Shown one piece after another: positions 25,153 to 33,382 of a stretch of DNA of 41,771 nucleotides; the stretch's first letter is position 1, and each line of letters starts with the position of its first letter. The position numbers were made by a program, and so were the translations under genes. Below the pieces are notes generated by a model, which made no database searches, was not told where the DNA came from, and saw only the letters and a list, made by a program, of their open reading frames with translations. Source of the DNA: Nostoc sp. NMS4 (GTDB lineage: Bacteria; Cyanobacteriota; Cyanobacteriia; Cyanobacteriales; Nostocaceae); assembly GCF_017115095.1 (NCBI RefSeq), contig NZ_JABXKI010000280.1, forward strand, positions 1 to 41,771, given 5' to 3'.

Positions 25153-26352
25153 ATGACGAAAACTTCAGATCAGACATTATTACAATTAATGAAATCTCCA
25201 TTTAAGAGGTTATTAAACTTTTTCCCATCCCCGGTTTCTGGATACTTAACTATTGGAATTATCTTAGCGGTAATAATCCGATTGGTTTGTGTTCCTAATC
25301 AATCGTCTGATTATAAATCTTTCTTAGCGCCTTGGTATGATTTCATCGCATCTCATGGCGGATTTAGCGCTCTTAAATATAGTTTTGCTGATTATACACC
25401 GCCCTACCTCTACTGGCTTTTAATTGCTGCTACCCTGCTATCTGGATTACCAAAAATTTTCGCAATCAAGCTTTTTGCGATGGCTGTTGATTTTCTTTGT
25501 GGCTTTTTAACTTACAAAATTGTCAGATTAAAATATCCAGAGGGTAATAAACCAATCTTTGCTTTTTTGGCAATTATTTTGAGTCCGACTGTTATATATA
25601 ATAGTGCCATTTGGGGTCAATGTGACAGCATTTATACAACAGGGATGATTGCCTGTATTTACTTTTTGTGTATTCAAAAAGAAATTCCCGCCTTGCTCAG
25701 TTTTGGCGTGGGACTTTCTTTTAAGTTGCAAGCGATGTTTTTAGCACCTTTATTATTAGCTCTTTTGCTCAAAAAAAGGATTCATTGGTATTATTTACCA
25801 TTAATTGCGGCAGTATATATAATTGCAGTTTTGCCACCTTGGTTGATGGGAAGACCGATACAGGAATTGCTATTAATCTACTTTAGCCAAGCTAATAAAT
25901 ACAAAGAATTGGCGAAAGGTGCGCCTAATATTTATCAATGGATTCCTAACAATTTTTATAATATTGTTGTTCCTATAGGTTTAACGTTAACTGTATCGGC
26001 AATAATTTTATTAGCATACATTGTTTATAAAAGTAGATTAGAAATTACTCGAGACAGACTGATACACTTAGCTACTATCTCAGTTTTGTTTATGCCGTAT
26101 ATCTTGCCCAAAATGCACCAAAGATATTTTTATCCTGCCGATATTCTTTCGATTATCTTTGCTTTTTACTTTCCTCGATATTTTTGGGTAGCTATAGTTG
26201 TGCAAATGGCATCATTATTTAGTTACTTGGGAACTCCCATATTTATCCAGTTATTTTCAATACCTTTAGGTTTTGCTCTCTGGTTTGTTGTGCGAAAGTG
26301 CGATCTGATTTACCCGAAATTAAAAACTGGATTTTCTTCTAATATTAAATAA
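25153..26352 (+). CDS. GT-C type membrane glycosyltransferase, paralogue B
   Basis: 399-residue paralogue of the gene at 21991-23172, sharing every motif, including YNSAIWGQCDSIYTTGM, LSFKLQAMFLAPLLL and the LPKMHQRYFYPADIL block. Differences are concentrated in the first 60 residues, around residues 200-260, and at the C-terminus, where B has a short extra tail (TGFSSNIK). Bases 25527-25758 are identical to 22365-22596. Even the upstream GATACAATTTATGACGAAA is shared, marking a true duplication that includes the start region. It is followed after 48 bases by the DUF2079 gene in the same direction, probably one transcript. Confidence 0.85.
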   Translation: MTKTSDQTLLQLMKSPFKRLLNFFPSPVSGYLTIGIILAVIIRLVCVPNQSSDYKSFLAPWYDFIASHGGFSALKYSFADYTPPYLYWLLIAATLLSGLPKIFAIKLFAMAVDFLCGFLTYKIVRLKYPEGNKPIFAFLAIILSPTVIYNSAIWGQCDSIYTTGMIACIYFLCIQKEIPALLSFGVGLSFKLQAMFLAPLLLALLLKKRIHWYYLPLIAAVYIIAVLPPWLMGRPIQELLLIYFSQANKYKELAKGAPNIYQWIPNNFYNIVVPIGLTLTVSAIILLAYIVYKSRLEITRDRLIHLATISVLFMPYILPKMHQRYFYPADILSIIFAFYFPRYFWVAIVVQMASLFSYLGTPIFIQLFSIPLGFALWFVVRKCDLIYPKLKTGFSSNIK

Positions 26353-26400
26353 AAAATAGTCAGGATAAGTAGAATTTGAATAACAGAAAAACTACCAAAA

Positions 26401-27783
26401 ATGAATAATATCAAAGTAATTATCGGCATTAGTAGCTTAATTTTATTTATCTCTAGCAGCTTGCGACACGAGTTATTTAATTCCTCTGGAGATTTAGCAT
26501 TTTTTGACCAATGTATTTACTTAATTAGTCAAGGAAAACCGCCCGTTTCTTCTGTACTTGGGTTTCATATTTTAGCCGATCATGCTGCTTGGATTTTATA
26601 TCCTTTGGCTTTATTGTACAAAATTTATCCTAGTGTTTATTGGCTGTTTGCAGTCCAGTCTATTGCTTTAGCATTAGGTGCTTTACCTACATATTATCTG
26701 GCGCTGCAAGCTGGTTTAAAAGAAAATTTAGCAGTCGCAATAGTAGCTGTATATCTAATGTATCCGGTGGTATATAACAGCAATCTCTGTGATTTTCACC
26801 CCGATACGATCGCAGTCCCGGCACTTTTGACAGCAGTATTGGCTGCAAGATCGAGAAAAATAGCTTTGTTTTGCGTCAGTATTCTTGTGGTATTAGGTTG
26901 TAAGGCTGTATTGTCACTGACTGTAGTGGCGATGGGGATTTGGTTACTCTTGTTTGAAAAGCGACGTTTATATGGTGCGATCGCAATTATTAGTGGGATA
27001 ATATGGTTTTTAATTGCTAACTGGATTATCATTCCTTATTTTGGTACTGAAGCCGCCTTACTTAACCGTCATCTTTATCGCTATAGCTATTTAGGAAATT
27101 CATTTTCCGAAATGGTACAAATATTAATTTTTCAACCAAAAATCATTTTTAATAACCTTTTTTCAATTATCAATTTAGAATATTTATCTTTTTTATTATT
27201 ACCTGTTGTTTGGGGTTTCAGACCACAATATCTCATGCCGTTGATAAGTATAATTCCTTGTGTAGCCCTAAATTTACTTGCCGATCATCCTTCACAAAAA
27301 AATCTAGTTTTACATTACTCTCTACCAGCAATTCCATTTCTGATTTTAGTTTTAATTGCCAGTCTAGCAGCAGGTAAAGCATGGCTAAAACAAAGACAAG
27401 CAATTATTTTGTGGTCTTTAGTTTGGTTTGTAGTTTTCGGTAAATTTGGTTTCTTTAGCTCGAAATATCTCCATAATATAGACAATTTGGCAGCCACAAA
27501 AGAAGCGATCGCTTTAGTTAACCCTAAAGATAGTGTTCTGACTACAGATATAATTACTCCGCATTTAACCCACAGAGAGTTAATTAGTTTTAAATATAAT
27601 CCATCTGAAGATATTGCTGAATTAAATAAATTTCATTATGTCTTGCTAAATGTTCGCCATCCAGGTTGGGCTGCAACTTCAGAATCTCTTTCTAACTTGG
27701 TAAATATTTTGAGAAATCAGTCAAAATTTAATTTGAAATATCAACGAGATGATGTATATCTTTTTGAAAAACCTATTAGTTAA
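26401..27783 (+). CDS. DUF2079 membrane protein (predicted GT-C glycosyltransferase)
   Basis: 460-residue polytopic protein. DUF2079 signatures seen: SSGDLAFFDQCIYLISQGKP near the N-terminus, VLGFHILADHAAWILYPLALLY, VAVYLMYPVVYNSNLCDFHPD and a C-terminal soluble stretch with AALTTDIITPHLTHRE-like residues (VLTTDIITPHLTHRELISF). DUF2079 members are thought to be GT-C enzymes, though few have been tested. The FDQ and FHPD acidic/His sites would face the periplasm. Last gene of the glycosyltransferase group, converging on the Uma2 gene with only 11 bases between stops. Confidence 0.88.
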   Translation: MNNIKVIIGISSLILFISSSLRHELFNSSGDLAFFDQCIYLISQGKPPVSSVLGFHILADHAAWILYPLALLYKIYPSVYWLFAVQSIALALGALPTYYLALQAGLKENLAVAIVAVYLMYPVVYNSNLCDFHPDTIAVPALLTAVLAARSRKIALFCVSILVVLGCKAVLSLTVVAMGIWLLLFEKRRLYGAIAIISGIIWFLIANWIIIPYFGTEAALLNRHLYRYSYLGNSFSEMVQILIFQPKIIFNNLFSIINLEYLSFLLLPVVWGFRPQYLMPLISIIPCVALNLLADHPSQKNLVLHYSLPAIPFLILVLIASLAAGKAWLKQRQAIILWSLVWFVVFGKFGFFSSKYLHNIDNLAATKEAIALVNPKDSVLTTDIITPHLTHRELISFKYNPSEDIAELNKFHYVLLNVRHPGWAATSESLSNLVNILRNQSKFNLKYQRDDVYLFEKPIS

Positions 27784-27794
27784 CAATACTCCTT

Positions 27795-28310
27795 TTACTG
27801 AAACTGGCTTAGTAACCAAGTTCCAACTTCAGATTGACTTATTTCACGACTTCGGCGTAAGGCTTCTTCTAAAATTGCAATTACCAATCCAGGCAGTACC
27901 TGTGATTCTTGAATACGTTTACTGCCTTGATCTGCGATCGCATAAGCTATAATTTCGGCATTTTGAACATCCACTACCCAGTATTCAGCAATACCCAATT
28001 CTTCATGGAGCGATCGCTTTGTACCTAAATCATCTAATAGAGATGTTTTTGCAATTTCAATCACTAAATCTAGTGCAGGATAGCGATCGAGGTTGACAAT
28101 TCCTCTACCTGCTGGGATAATTTGGGCGCGTTCTCTCAAGTAATAGGCAACATGGGGCTGACAATCCTGAACACCAGTTTTACGAAAGGTAGTGGTATCT
28201 AAACCTGTGGCTGGAATGCCTTTAAGTGCTGCAAATAAACTCACTGCAAAAATAATTACAACATGGTCTTTACCATGATCAAAACTAACTGGTGGCATCT
28301 CCAGCCTCAT
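27795..28310 (-). CDS. Uma2-family (DUF820) PD-(D/E)XK nuclease-fold protein, probably N-terminally short
   Basis: 171-residue Uma2 protein. The core is clear: PALDLVIEIAKTSLLDD, then TKRSLHEELGIAEYWVVDVQ, which hold the Asp, the E and the Lys of the restriction-endonuclease-like fold. Full-length Uma2 proteins are about 190-200 residues and start with a helix and an E-L-I-D-G-E-type strand. Here the frame begins at MRLEMPPVSFDHGKDH, so the first 20-30 residues appear lost, next to a dispersed hairpin at 28349-28379. These proteins are highly multiplied in cyanobacteria and their role is unknown. Confidence 0.85.
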   Translation of the reverse strand: MRLEMPPVSFDHGKDHVVIIFAVSLFAALKGIPATGLDTTTFRKTGVQDCQPHVAYYLRERAQIIPAGRGIVNLDRYPALDLVIEIAKTSLLDDLGTKRSLHEELGIAEYWVVDVQNAEIIAYAIADQGSKRIQESQVLPGLVIAILEEALRRSREISQSEVGTWLLSQFQ

Positions 28311-28348
28311 GTGTCCTTTGCGCCTTTGCGGTTCGTTCCTCCGATCAG

Positions 28349-28379
28349 TTTCAGTCGGGGTTTAAATCCCCGTCTGAAA
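28349..28379. repeat. Inverted repeat upstream of Uma2
   Basis: Arms TTTCAGTCGGGG and CCCCGTCTGAAA (one T-T mismatch) with loop TTTAAAT. It lies where the missing N-terminal codons of Uma2 would be expected and downstream of the DUF62 gene, so it could also act as that gene's terminator. Confidence 0.65.
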
Positions 28380-28426
28380 TGTCTAAAATGTTTGAATTTT
28401 GAATTGTTAATCTGCCTTAAGCGATT

Positions 28427-29218
28427 TTAGGCAACTTGAGTTACTTGCTGATTCACACGGGGACGGCCAAAGCGTTCCCAAGCACTCCCTCCTCGCAAAA
28501 ATAGCTCTAAAAAGCGCAATGGTTCTCCCGAATTGCCTCTTGACCAACCGGAACTACCAGGAGCAAAGGCTAAAGTCCCTTCAGATACCTTGAAGCTGCC
28601 ATCAGAATACACAGCATCGCTGACCACATCTCCAATTCGGATCGCAATCTTACTTTCAGGCTCCAAGTTAACTGTATGCGCCCCAATAGTTGTTTTGATA
28701 TTACCGTAACCATCAATCCAGGCAATGCGATCTGGTGGAACATCTGGGATTTGCTCACTCTTGAGGCTATCTCCCAGAATGCTAAAATCTTCATTCATAA
28801 TGGCAGCCGCCGCCGGAGGAAATACATCCCGTGAGCGAAACTGCGAACCCCCACGAGAAACGTTGACTACTCGCAACTCCTTTGTATAATCTTTGATAAA
28901 GGAGAGGGTATAGCCCGCATTTACACCCACTACTTTTACACCATTAGATAAAAGGGCATAAGTTAATCCTTCACCTTCATTGTCTCGACGGGCTTCAGGA
29001 TCATCCTGACGAGGCGCGCAGTTGTGATAAATTAAGCGATCGCTAGGGCCTGGGTTAAGTCCTAGTTGGGCAATCCAGAATCCCGTTGCTAAGGTACTGA
29101 ATGCTGGAACCGAAAGCAAATGAATTTGGGCATCGGCAAAAGTCATCAGCAGACGTTGTGTGACTTCAGTAAATGCCGGATCTCCTGTACCGTAGTCTGC
29201 AATGACGCAGATAAACAT
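28427..29218 (-). CDS. Divergent DUF62 (SAM hydroxide adenosyltransferase/SAM-hydrolase-like) protein
   Basis: 263-residue protein with the DUF62 framework: N-terminal FICVIADYGTGDPAFTEVTQ, a middle GSQFRSRDVFPPAAAAIM (compare the family's GRDIFAPAAA) and the C-terminal IAWIDGYGNIKTTI and GTLAFAPGSSGW. Classical members split SAM to adenosine and methionine, and relatives are fluorinases and chlorinases. However, the usual VDPGVG-x-x-R loop is replaced by YHNCAPRQDDPEARRDNEGE, so the catalytic Asp-Arg-His set is probably changed. The function may therefore differ. AGGAGGAGCAG lies just before the ATG, an excellent ribosome binding site. Divergent from the GrpE-like gene. Confidence 0.82.
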   Translation of the reverse strand: MFICVIADYGTGDPAFTEVTQRLLMTFADAQIHLLSVPAFSTLATGFWIAQLGLNPGPSDRLIYHNCAPRQDDPEARRDNEGEGLTYALLSNGVKVVGVNAGYTLSFIKDYTKELRVVNVSRGGSQFRSRDVFPPAAAAIMNEDFSILGDSLKSEQIPDVPPDRIAWIDGYGNIKTTIGAHTVNLEPESKIAIRIGDVVSDAVYSDGSFKVSEGTLAFAPGSSGWSRGNSGEPLRFLELFLRGGSAWERFGRPRVNQQVTQVA

Positions 29219-29258
29219 TCTGCTCCTCCTTTGGATGGGTAGTAATTTGCAATCAACC

Positions 29259-29285
29259 TAATTCATAATTAGTAATTATGAATTA
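29259..29285. repeat. Perfect 27-bp palindrome between divergent genes
   Basis: Arms TAATTCATAATTA and TAATTATGAATTA around a single G. It lies between the DUF62 gene (minus) and the GrpE-like gene (plus), where it could serve as an operator for either. It is also close in sequence to the TAATTCG-type heptamers, so it may be only a decayed dispersed repeat. Confidence 0.6.
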
Positions 29286-29313
29286 TTCCGTCATTATGTG
29301 ATTACAGGCTGAA

Positions 29314-30273
29314 ATGAAAAAACAAGTGTTCATTTCACTCCTAATTAATAACGTTAAAGTCTTAGTCAATGCAATGAAAACAATTACTTCACTTTTTAGC
29401 GAAGAACGCAACCAACTCCAGACAGATATTGATAATACAATCGGCATTGAGCAAATAGTTAAACTGGTTCAAAACCGACTCGATCATCTCGAAAGAATTT
29501 ATATTGAAAAGCTTAATTTGGCTCAAGTTCGTCTGGCTTCATTTTTTCTGGATACGCTGCGGCAGTCTATTGCAACTCTGGCGGCGGCTAACTATCTTCA
29601 AGTTGCCCCAACAGAGCAAAAGCAAATTACTAACCCTGGGACAAAGTTTTTTTCGAGCAGATTAATCCTAAAGCTACTACAGGGATTAGTTTATATAGGC
29701 ATACTAGGCTCGTTGTTTTCCTTAACTAAAACCACTCCAGGGGCGTGGATGGCTATCTTATTAACTTCGCTACTTATCGGACTAGAAATTGTACTTCAAC
29801 TTGAATTAAACAATCAGCAAAATAATTCTATATCTGATGGGCTATTAGAATTACCTCAACAGATTCTTCGGGTTGATAGCAAAGTATTTCTAGATTGCCT
29901 TAGCGATGCTCTCAACACTATCGACTTAGCAGTGGCTAGAGTAGAAGAATCAAATAGATATGAAGGCGACATAGCAATAGAAGAACTGCCAGAGTTATTG
30001 AATTTTCTGCAAAGGCTAATGGGCGCATCCAAACTTGATAAACCCCAAATGGCTTATGAATTGGCGAAACTTCTGCCGCAGATTTTAATGTCTCAGGGAA
30101 TTAACGCTCAAATTTACCGATCGAATAGCGATCGCAAATATTTTGACTTTGAGCCAAGTATCGACCCTGATACCAAAGAACACGTGACTCTCACACCGGC
30201 TTTGTTAAAAGGCGATCGCTTAATTCGGCGCGGTCGGGTAATTGAGCCAGCTTATTCTTCTTCTAGAGAATAA
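29314..30273 (+). CDS. Membrane protein with GrpE-like C-terminus, partner of Hsp70-like protein
   Basis: 319 residues. An N-terminal helical region rich in charged residues (about 25-110, coiled-coil-like), then two membrane helices in a tight hairpin (about 117-137, LLQGLVYIGILGSLFSL, and 144-165, WMAILLTSLLIGLEIVLQL), then a cytosolic helical domain and a C-terminal segment 290-319 reading HVTLTPALLKGDRLIRRGRV. The last part resembles the end of the GrpE beta domain (lqkGYklgdRllRpArV). GrpE is the nucleotide exchange factor of DnaK, and the next gene, 14 bases downstream, encodes an Hsp70-like ATPase. The resemblance is short and is my inference. An internal ATG at 29374 is an alternative start. 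Confidence 0.75.
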   Translation: MKKQVFISLLINNVKVLVNAMKTITSLFSEERNQLQTDIDNTIGIEQIVKLVQNRLDHLERIYIEKLNLAQVRLASFFLDTLRQSIATLAAANYLQVAPTEQKQITNPGTKFFSSRLILKLLQGLVYIGILGSLFSLTKTTPGAWMAILLTSLLIGLEIVLQLELNNQQNNSISDGLLELPQQILRVDSKVFLDCLSDALNTIDLAVARVEESNRYEGDIAIEELPELLNFLQRLMGASKLDKPQMAYELAKLLPQILMSQGINAQIYRSNSDRKYFDFEPSIDPDTKEHVTLTPALLKGDRLIRRGRVIEPAYSSSRE

Positions 30274-30287
30274 TAGACAATAAGGGT

Positions 30288-32210
30288 ATGGAAATTTTAG
30301 AAACAATCGGTTTTGATTTGGGACACGGTGAAACGGCTGTAGCTAAAGCGATCGTGGAAAGCATCGAGCCTCCCCAGATGTTGGAGATTAATAACAAGAA
30401 GAACCAAATTACAGCCCTTGGTTGGCATCCCAAACTCGGTTATCTTGTCGGCGAACAAGCGTTAATTCAAGCTGGCGTTACCCAACTGACAATTTCTTTC
30501 AAACAAAAACCCAACAACGATCCCAAATATCGGGAAACAATTAGCACTTTTGTGGCAACTTACTACCGCCTTTTGCAAGAAAGTAAACAACTTGCAGGTG
30601 GGGAAGGTAGCTATTTTTACATTGGTTGCCCTTCAGGATGGACAGTTAGCGATCGCTTAGAATACCAAAAGCTACTTCAAGAAGCTGGTATTCCCCAACT
30701 CAATGTTGTACCCGAATCGCGGGCTGCTTTCATGCAAGCCAAAGAAGCCGGCAAGTTGGAGTATGACAAACTCCTTGCATCAGTGCTAATTGTCGATATT
30801 GGTTCTTCAACCACAGATTTTACTCTAGTTAAAAGTTTAGAAGAAATCCCGATAGATTTTGGGAGTAATACTTTAGGTGCATCTATAATTGACAAAGCTA
30901 TTTTTGCTCGGACTCTCGCCAACCACGAACAAAAAACATTACTTGAAAAAGTATTTAAAGAATATCCCCATCACCAAGCTCGTTGTGAACTTGCTTGTCG
31001 CAAAGCTAAAGAAGATTACTTTTCTAATGAACAACTATACAGCGATTCTGAATCCTTTGCGCGTGGCTTTGAGTCGATTAACGAACAGATTTATTTTATT
31101 CCCCAAGTCAATAAATTGATGATGGAGGAAATTTTAAATCAACCTTTCCCAGAACTGGAGCATTATAGTTGGATTCAATCATTTCGCAACTCTTTAAAGG
31201 AAGCGAAAGAAAAGCTAGAAAAACTTGAAATTGTGCCGAAACTTGTGCTAATGACCGGCGGTGCATCTCGCATGAAATTCACACACGTTCTTTGTCAAGA
31301 AATGTTTCCCGAACCAGAAACGCTGCTTCGCCCCGATCCAGAACCGGAACGTTGCATTGCAATGGGTTTAGCACGAGTAGGAAGATGGGATCTGCGTGCT
31401 GCTGCTTTTAAACAAGAAGTGAACAAACTATTTACCTCGAACAAACTTAAAGGTTTGATTGAAAGGCATATTCCAGAGTTAATCGAATCACTAACTAAGC
31501 CTTTAGCGGATGGCTTGATTGTCAACGCAGTTAAACCAGGTTTAAAAGATTGGCAAAAAAACAAAATACGGACTTTAGCAGATTTAGAAACAGCTTTGAT
31601 CGGTCGGGCAGAACAGTGGCTCAAAAGCGAACGCGCTGTGCAGATAATTAATCATCAATGCGCTTCTTGGTTTAACAATAAAATACAACCTGATTTAGCT
31701 GCACAAACCGATCCAATTTGTCGAAAGTTTCAGATACCTAGAAGTAGTTTAAGGTTTGAGGATAGCATTGACCCAAATTTTGTTAACCCAGAATTACAAA
31801 TTGGAGATGCTATTTTGGCTGAGACAGTAGCGTTTATCGTTAATGTAGTAATTGGTGGAGGCGCTGTGGCTAGCATCATCACTCTAATATTAACGGGACA
31901 TTTAACCTGGCCTATTGCCCTAGTATATGGGGCTTCACTTATGGCGGCAGGAATGGAACTAAATCGTAAGAGTGTTCAAGAAGTAATTAAGACAAATGTA
32001 AATGTGCCTAGTTGGATGCGTTCTAATTTTTTGAGCGATAAAAAAATCGAGGATATGTGTGAGCAAATAAAGCCTGAGTTAGAGAAAGTTCTTCAAGAAC
32101 AACTGACTGCAAATCAAGAGGCTTTTGACAAATTGATTGTCAAAGTTGAGCAAGGACTTCAAAAAAGCCTTTCTACCAAGGTTCAATCTTGCATAATTTT
32201 GATCCAATAG
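30288..32210 (+). CDS. Hsp70-like (actin-fold) ATPase with C-terminal membrane hairpin
   Basis: 640 residues. The N-terminal half has the Hsp70/actin ATPase motifs: phosphate-1 GFDLGHGET (Asp10), phosphate-2 VDIGSSTTDFTLV (Asp170-Asp177) and the adenosine motif MTGGASRM (322-329). A connect-type helix and a Pro/Glu-rich EPETLLRPDPEPERCIAMGLARV follow. The typical beta-sandwich peptide-binding domain of DnaK is not recognisable. Instead there is a long helical region, a hydrophobic hairpin (about 513-560, VAFIVNVVIGGGAVASIITLIL...) and an amphipathic helical tail. I infer an ATP-driven, membrane-anchored switch. AAGGGT precedes the ATG, and the gene lies 14 bases after the GrpE-like gene, so they are coexpressed. 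Confidence 0.88.
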   Translation: MEILETIGFDLGHGETAVAKAIVESIEPPQMLEINNKKNQITALGWHPKLGYLVGEQALIQAGVTQLTISFKQKPNNDPKYRETISTFVATYYRLLQESKQLAGGEGSYFYIGCPSGWTVSDRLEYQKLLQEAGIPQLNVVPESRAAFMQAKEAGKLEYDKLLASVLIVDIGSSTTDFTLVKSLEEIPIDFGSNTLGASIIDKAIFARTLANHEQKTLLEKVFKEYPHHQARCELACRKAKEDYFSNEQLYSDSESFARGFESINEQIYFIPQVNKLMMEEILNQPFPELEHYSWIQSFRNSLKEAKEKLEKLEIVPKLVLMTGGASRMKFTHVLCQEMFPEPETLLRPDPEPERCIAMGLARVGRWDLRAAAFKQEVNKLFTSNKLKGLIERHIPELIESLTKPLADGLIVNAVKPGLKDWQKNKIRTLADLETALIGRAEQWLKSERAVQIINHQCASWFNNKIQPDLAAQTDPICRKFQIPRSSLRFEDSIDPNFVNPELQIGDAILAETVAFIVNVVIGGGAVASIITLILTGHLTWPIALVYGASLMAAGMELNRKSVQEVIKTNVNVPSWMRSNFLSDKKIEDMCEQIKPELEKVLQEQLTANQEAFDKLIVKVEQGLQKSLSTKVQSCIILIQ

Positions 32211-32544
32211 CGTTAGTACATACAATTTCTAAGTTAATTTTGAAGGTTTGTAGTAAGCACTTTAGTGCTTAGGGAACTCCAAATAAAAAAATACTCAACT
32301 ACTTTTTGTGGGGTGGACATCTTGTCCGCCCTTGGCTACGGGCGGACAAGATGTCCACCCCACAAGATTGGATAATTTCTTTGTTGGAAGTCCCTTAAAA
32401 AATAAGGACTAAAGTCCTTACTACGAACTGATTCACCACTCGTAACTAATGGGACAAAGCAGTAGTTAGTGAGCCACAACAATAACAATTATTCTAAATT
32501 TTCTCCTTACCAATGAATTAAATATGTAAACTGCTCAAAAGCCA
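32211..32544. other. Intergenic region occupied by a nested inverted-repeat element
   Basis: Nearly all of the distinctive sequence is the element at 32250-32424. The remaining 120 bases before the MtfA gene are AT-rich and probably hold its promoter. Confidence 0.6.
32250..32424. mobile_element. 175-bp nested foldback element
   Basis: Three nested levels of inverted repeats. Outer ends are GTAGTAAGCACTTTAGTGCT against GGACTAAAGTCCTTACTAC with few mismatches. The middle pair is GGGAACTCCAA against TTGGAAGTCCC. The core (32306-32365) has two perfect 26-base arms, starting TTGTGGGGTGGACATCTTG, around an eight-base loop. No reading frame. It looks like a non-autonomous mobile or MITE-type repeat that also ends the Hsp70-like transcript. 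Confidence 0.75.
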
Positions 32545-33369
32545 ATGATTAAAATAATAGTTTTCTTCCTGCTAATTGGGCTGATTATTGCTGGGATTTT
32601 ACTCAATCCGATTTTAGTCAAAAAGCGAAGAAATCGGCTTAAACATCGTCCTTTCCCCTCACTTTGGAATGCCATTATTGAGAATAATCTTCCCATTTAT
32701 CTCTGTCTTTCTCCCGATGAAATCAGACGACTCCAGGGACATATTCAAGTGTTCTTAGCAGAAAAGCAATTTATTGGCTGTAGAGGATTACAGGTGACAG
32801 AGGAAATGAAACTAACCCTTGCATCCGTCGCCTGTTTACTCCTACTCAATGAACGTGGACAATACTTCCCCAGACTTCGTTCAATTCTGGTATATCCCAA
32901 CGCTTATTTTGTTCAGGAAACAACTTCCGTCGGGAAATATGTTGTTGAAGAAAGGCGTACAGCAAGACTGGGGGAATCGTGGACAAATGACCAATTAGTA
33001 GTATCTTGGGAACAAGTGAAACAAGACACTAATAACTGGAGAGATGGACGTAACGTTGTGCTTCATGAATTTGCCCATCAGTTAGATCAAGAAGATGGTA
33101 AAGCTCAAGGAGTTCCAATACTGCAACACAACTCAGACTATGCTATTTGGGCGAAGGTGATGACAGAAGAATATCAGCAACTTTGTAATGATGTTCTACA
33201 AGGCGCAAAGACAGTAATGAATAGCTATGGCGCAACGAATCCCGCAGAATTTTTTGCCGTAGCGACTGAGACATTCTTTGAGAAACCACACCAATTGCTG
33301 TCCAAGCATCCGGCACTTTATGAGCAATTGCAACGTTACTATCAATTAAATCCTGTGCAATGGGTATAG
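32545..33369 (+). CDS. MtfA-like zinc metallopeptidase (M90 family)
   Basis: 274-residue protein with one N-terminal membrane helix (IIVFFLLIGLIIAGILLNP) followed by a basic stop (KKRRNRLKHR), so anchored with its peptidase domain on one face of the inner membrane. The zinc site HEFAH is at residues 174-178 (VLHEFAHQLDQEDG), and NPAEFFAVATETFF supplies the third ligand glutamate region. In E. coli, MtfA controls PtsG by binding Mlc and is an aminopeptidase; cyanobacteria lack that system, so the role here is different and unknown. It follows the foldback element and converges with kdpB. Confidence 0.92.
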   Translation: MIKIIVFFLLIGLIIAGILLNPILVKKRRNRLKHRPFPSLWNAIIENNLPIYLCLSPDEIRRLQGHIQVFLAEKQFIGCRGLQVTEEMKLTLASVACLLLLNERGQYFPRLRSILVYPNAYFVQETTSVGKYVVEERRTARLGESWTNDQLVVSWEQVKQDTNNWRDGRNVVLHEFAHQLDQEDGKAQGVPILQHNSDYAIWAKVMTEEYQQLCNDVLQGAKTVMNSYGATNPAEFFAVATETFFEKPHQLLSKHPALYEQLQRYYQLNPVQWV

Positions 33370-33382
33370 TAAAAATCTTTAT

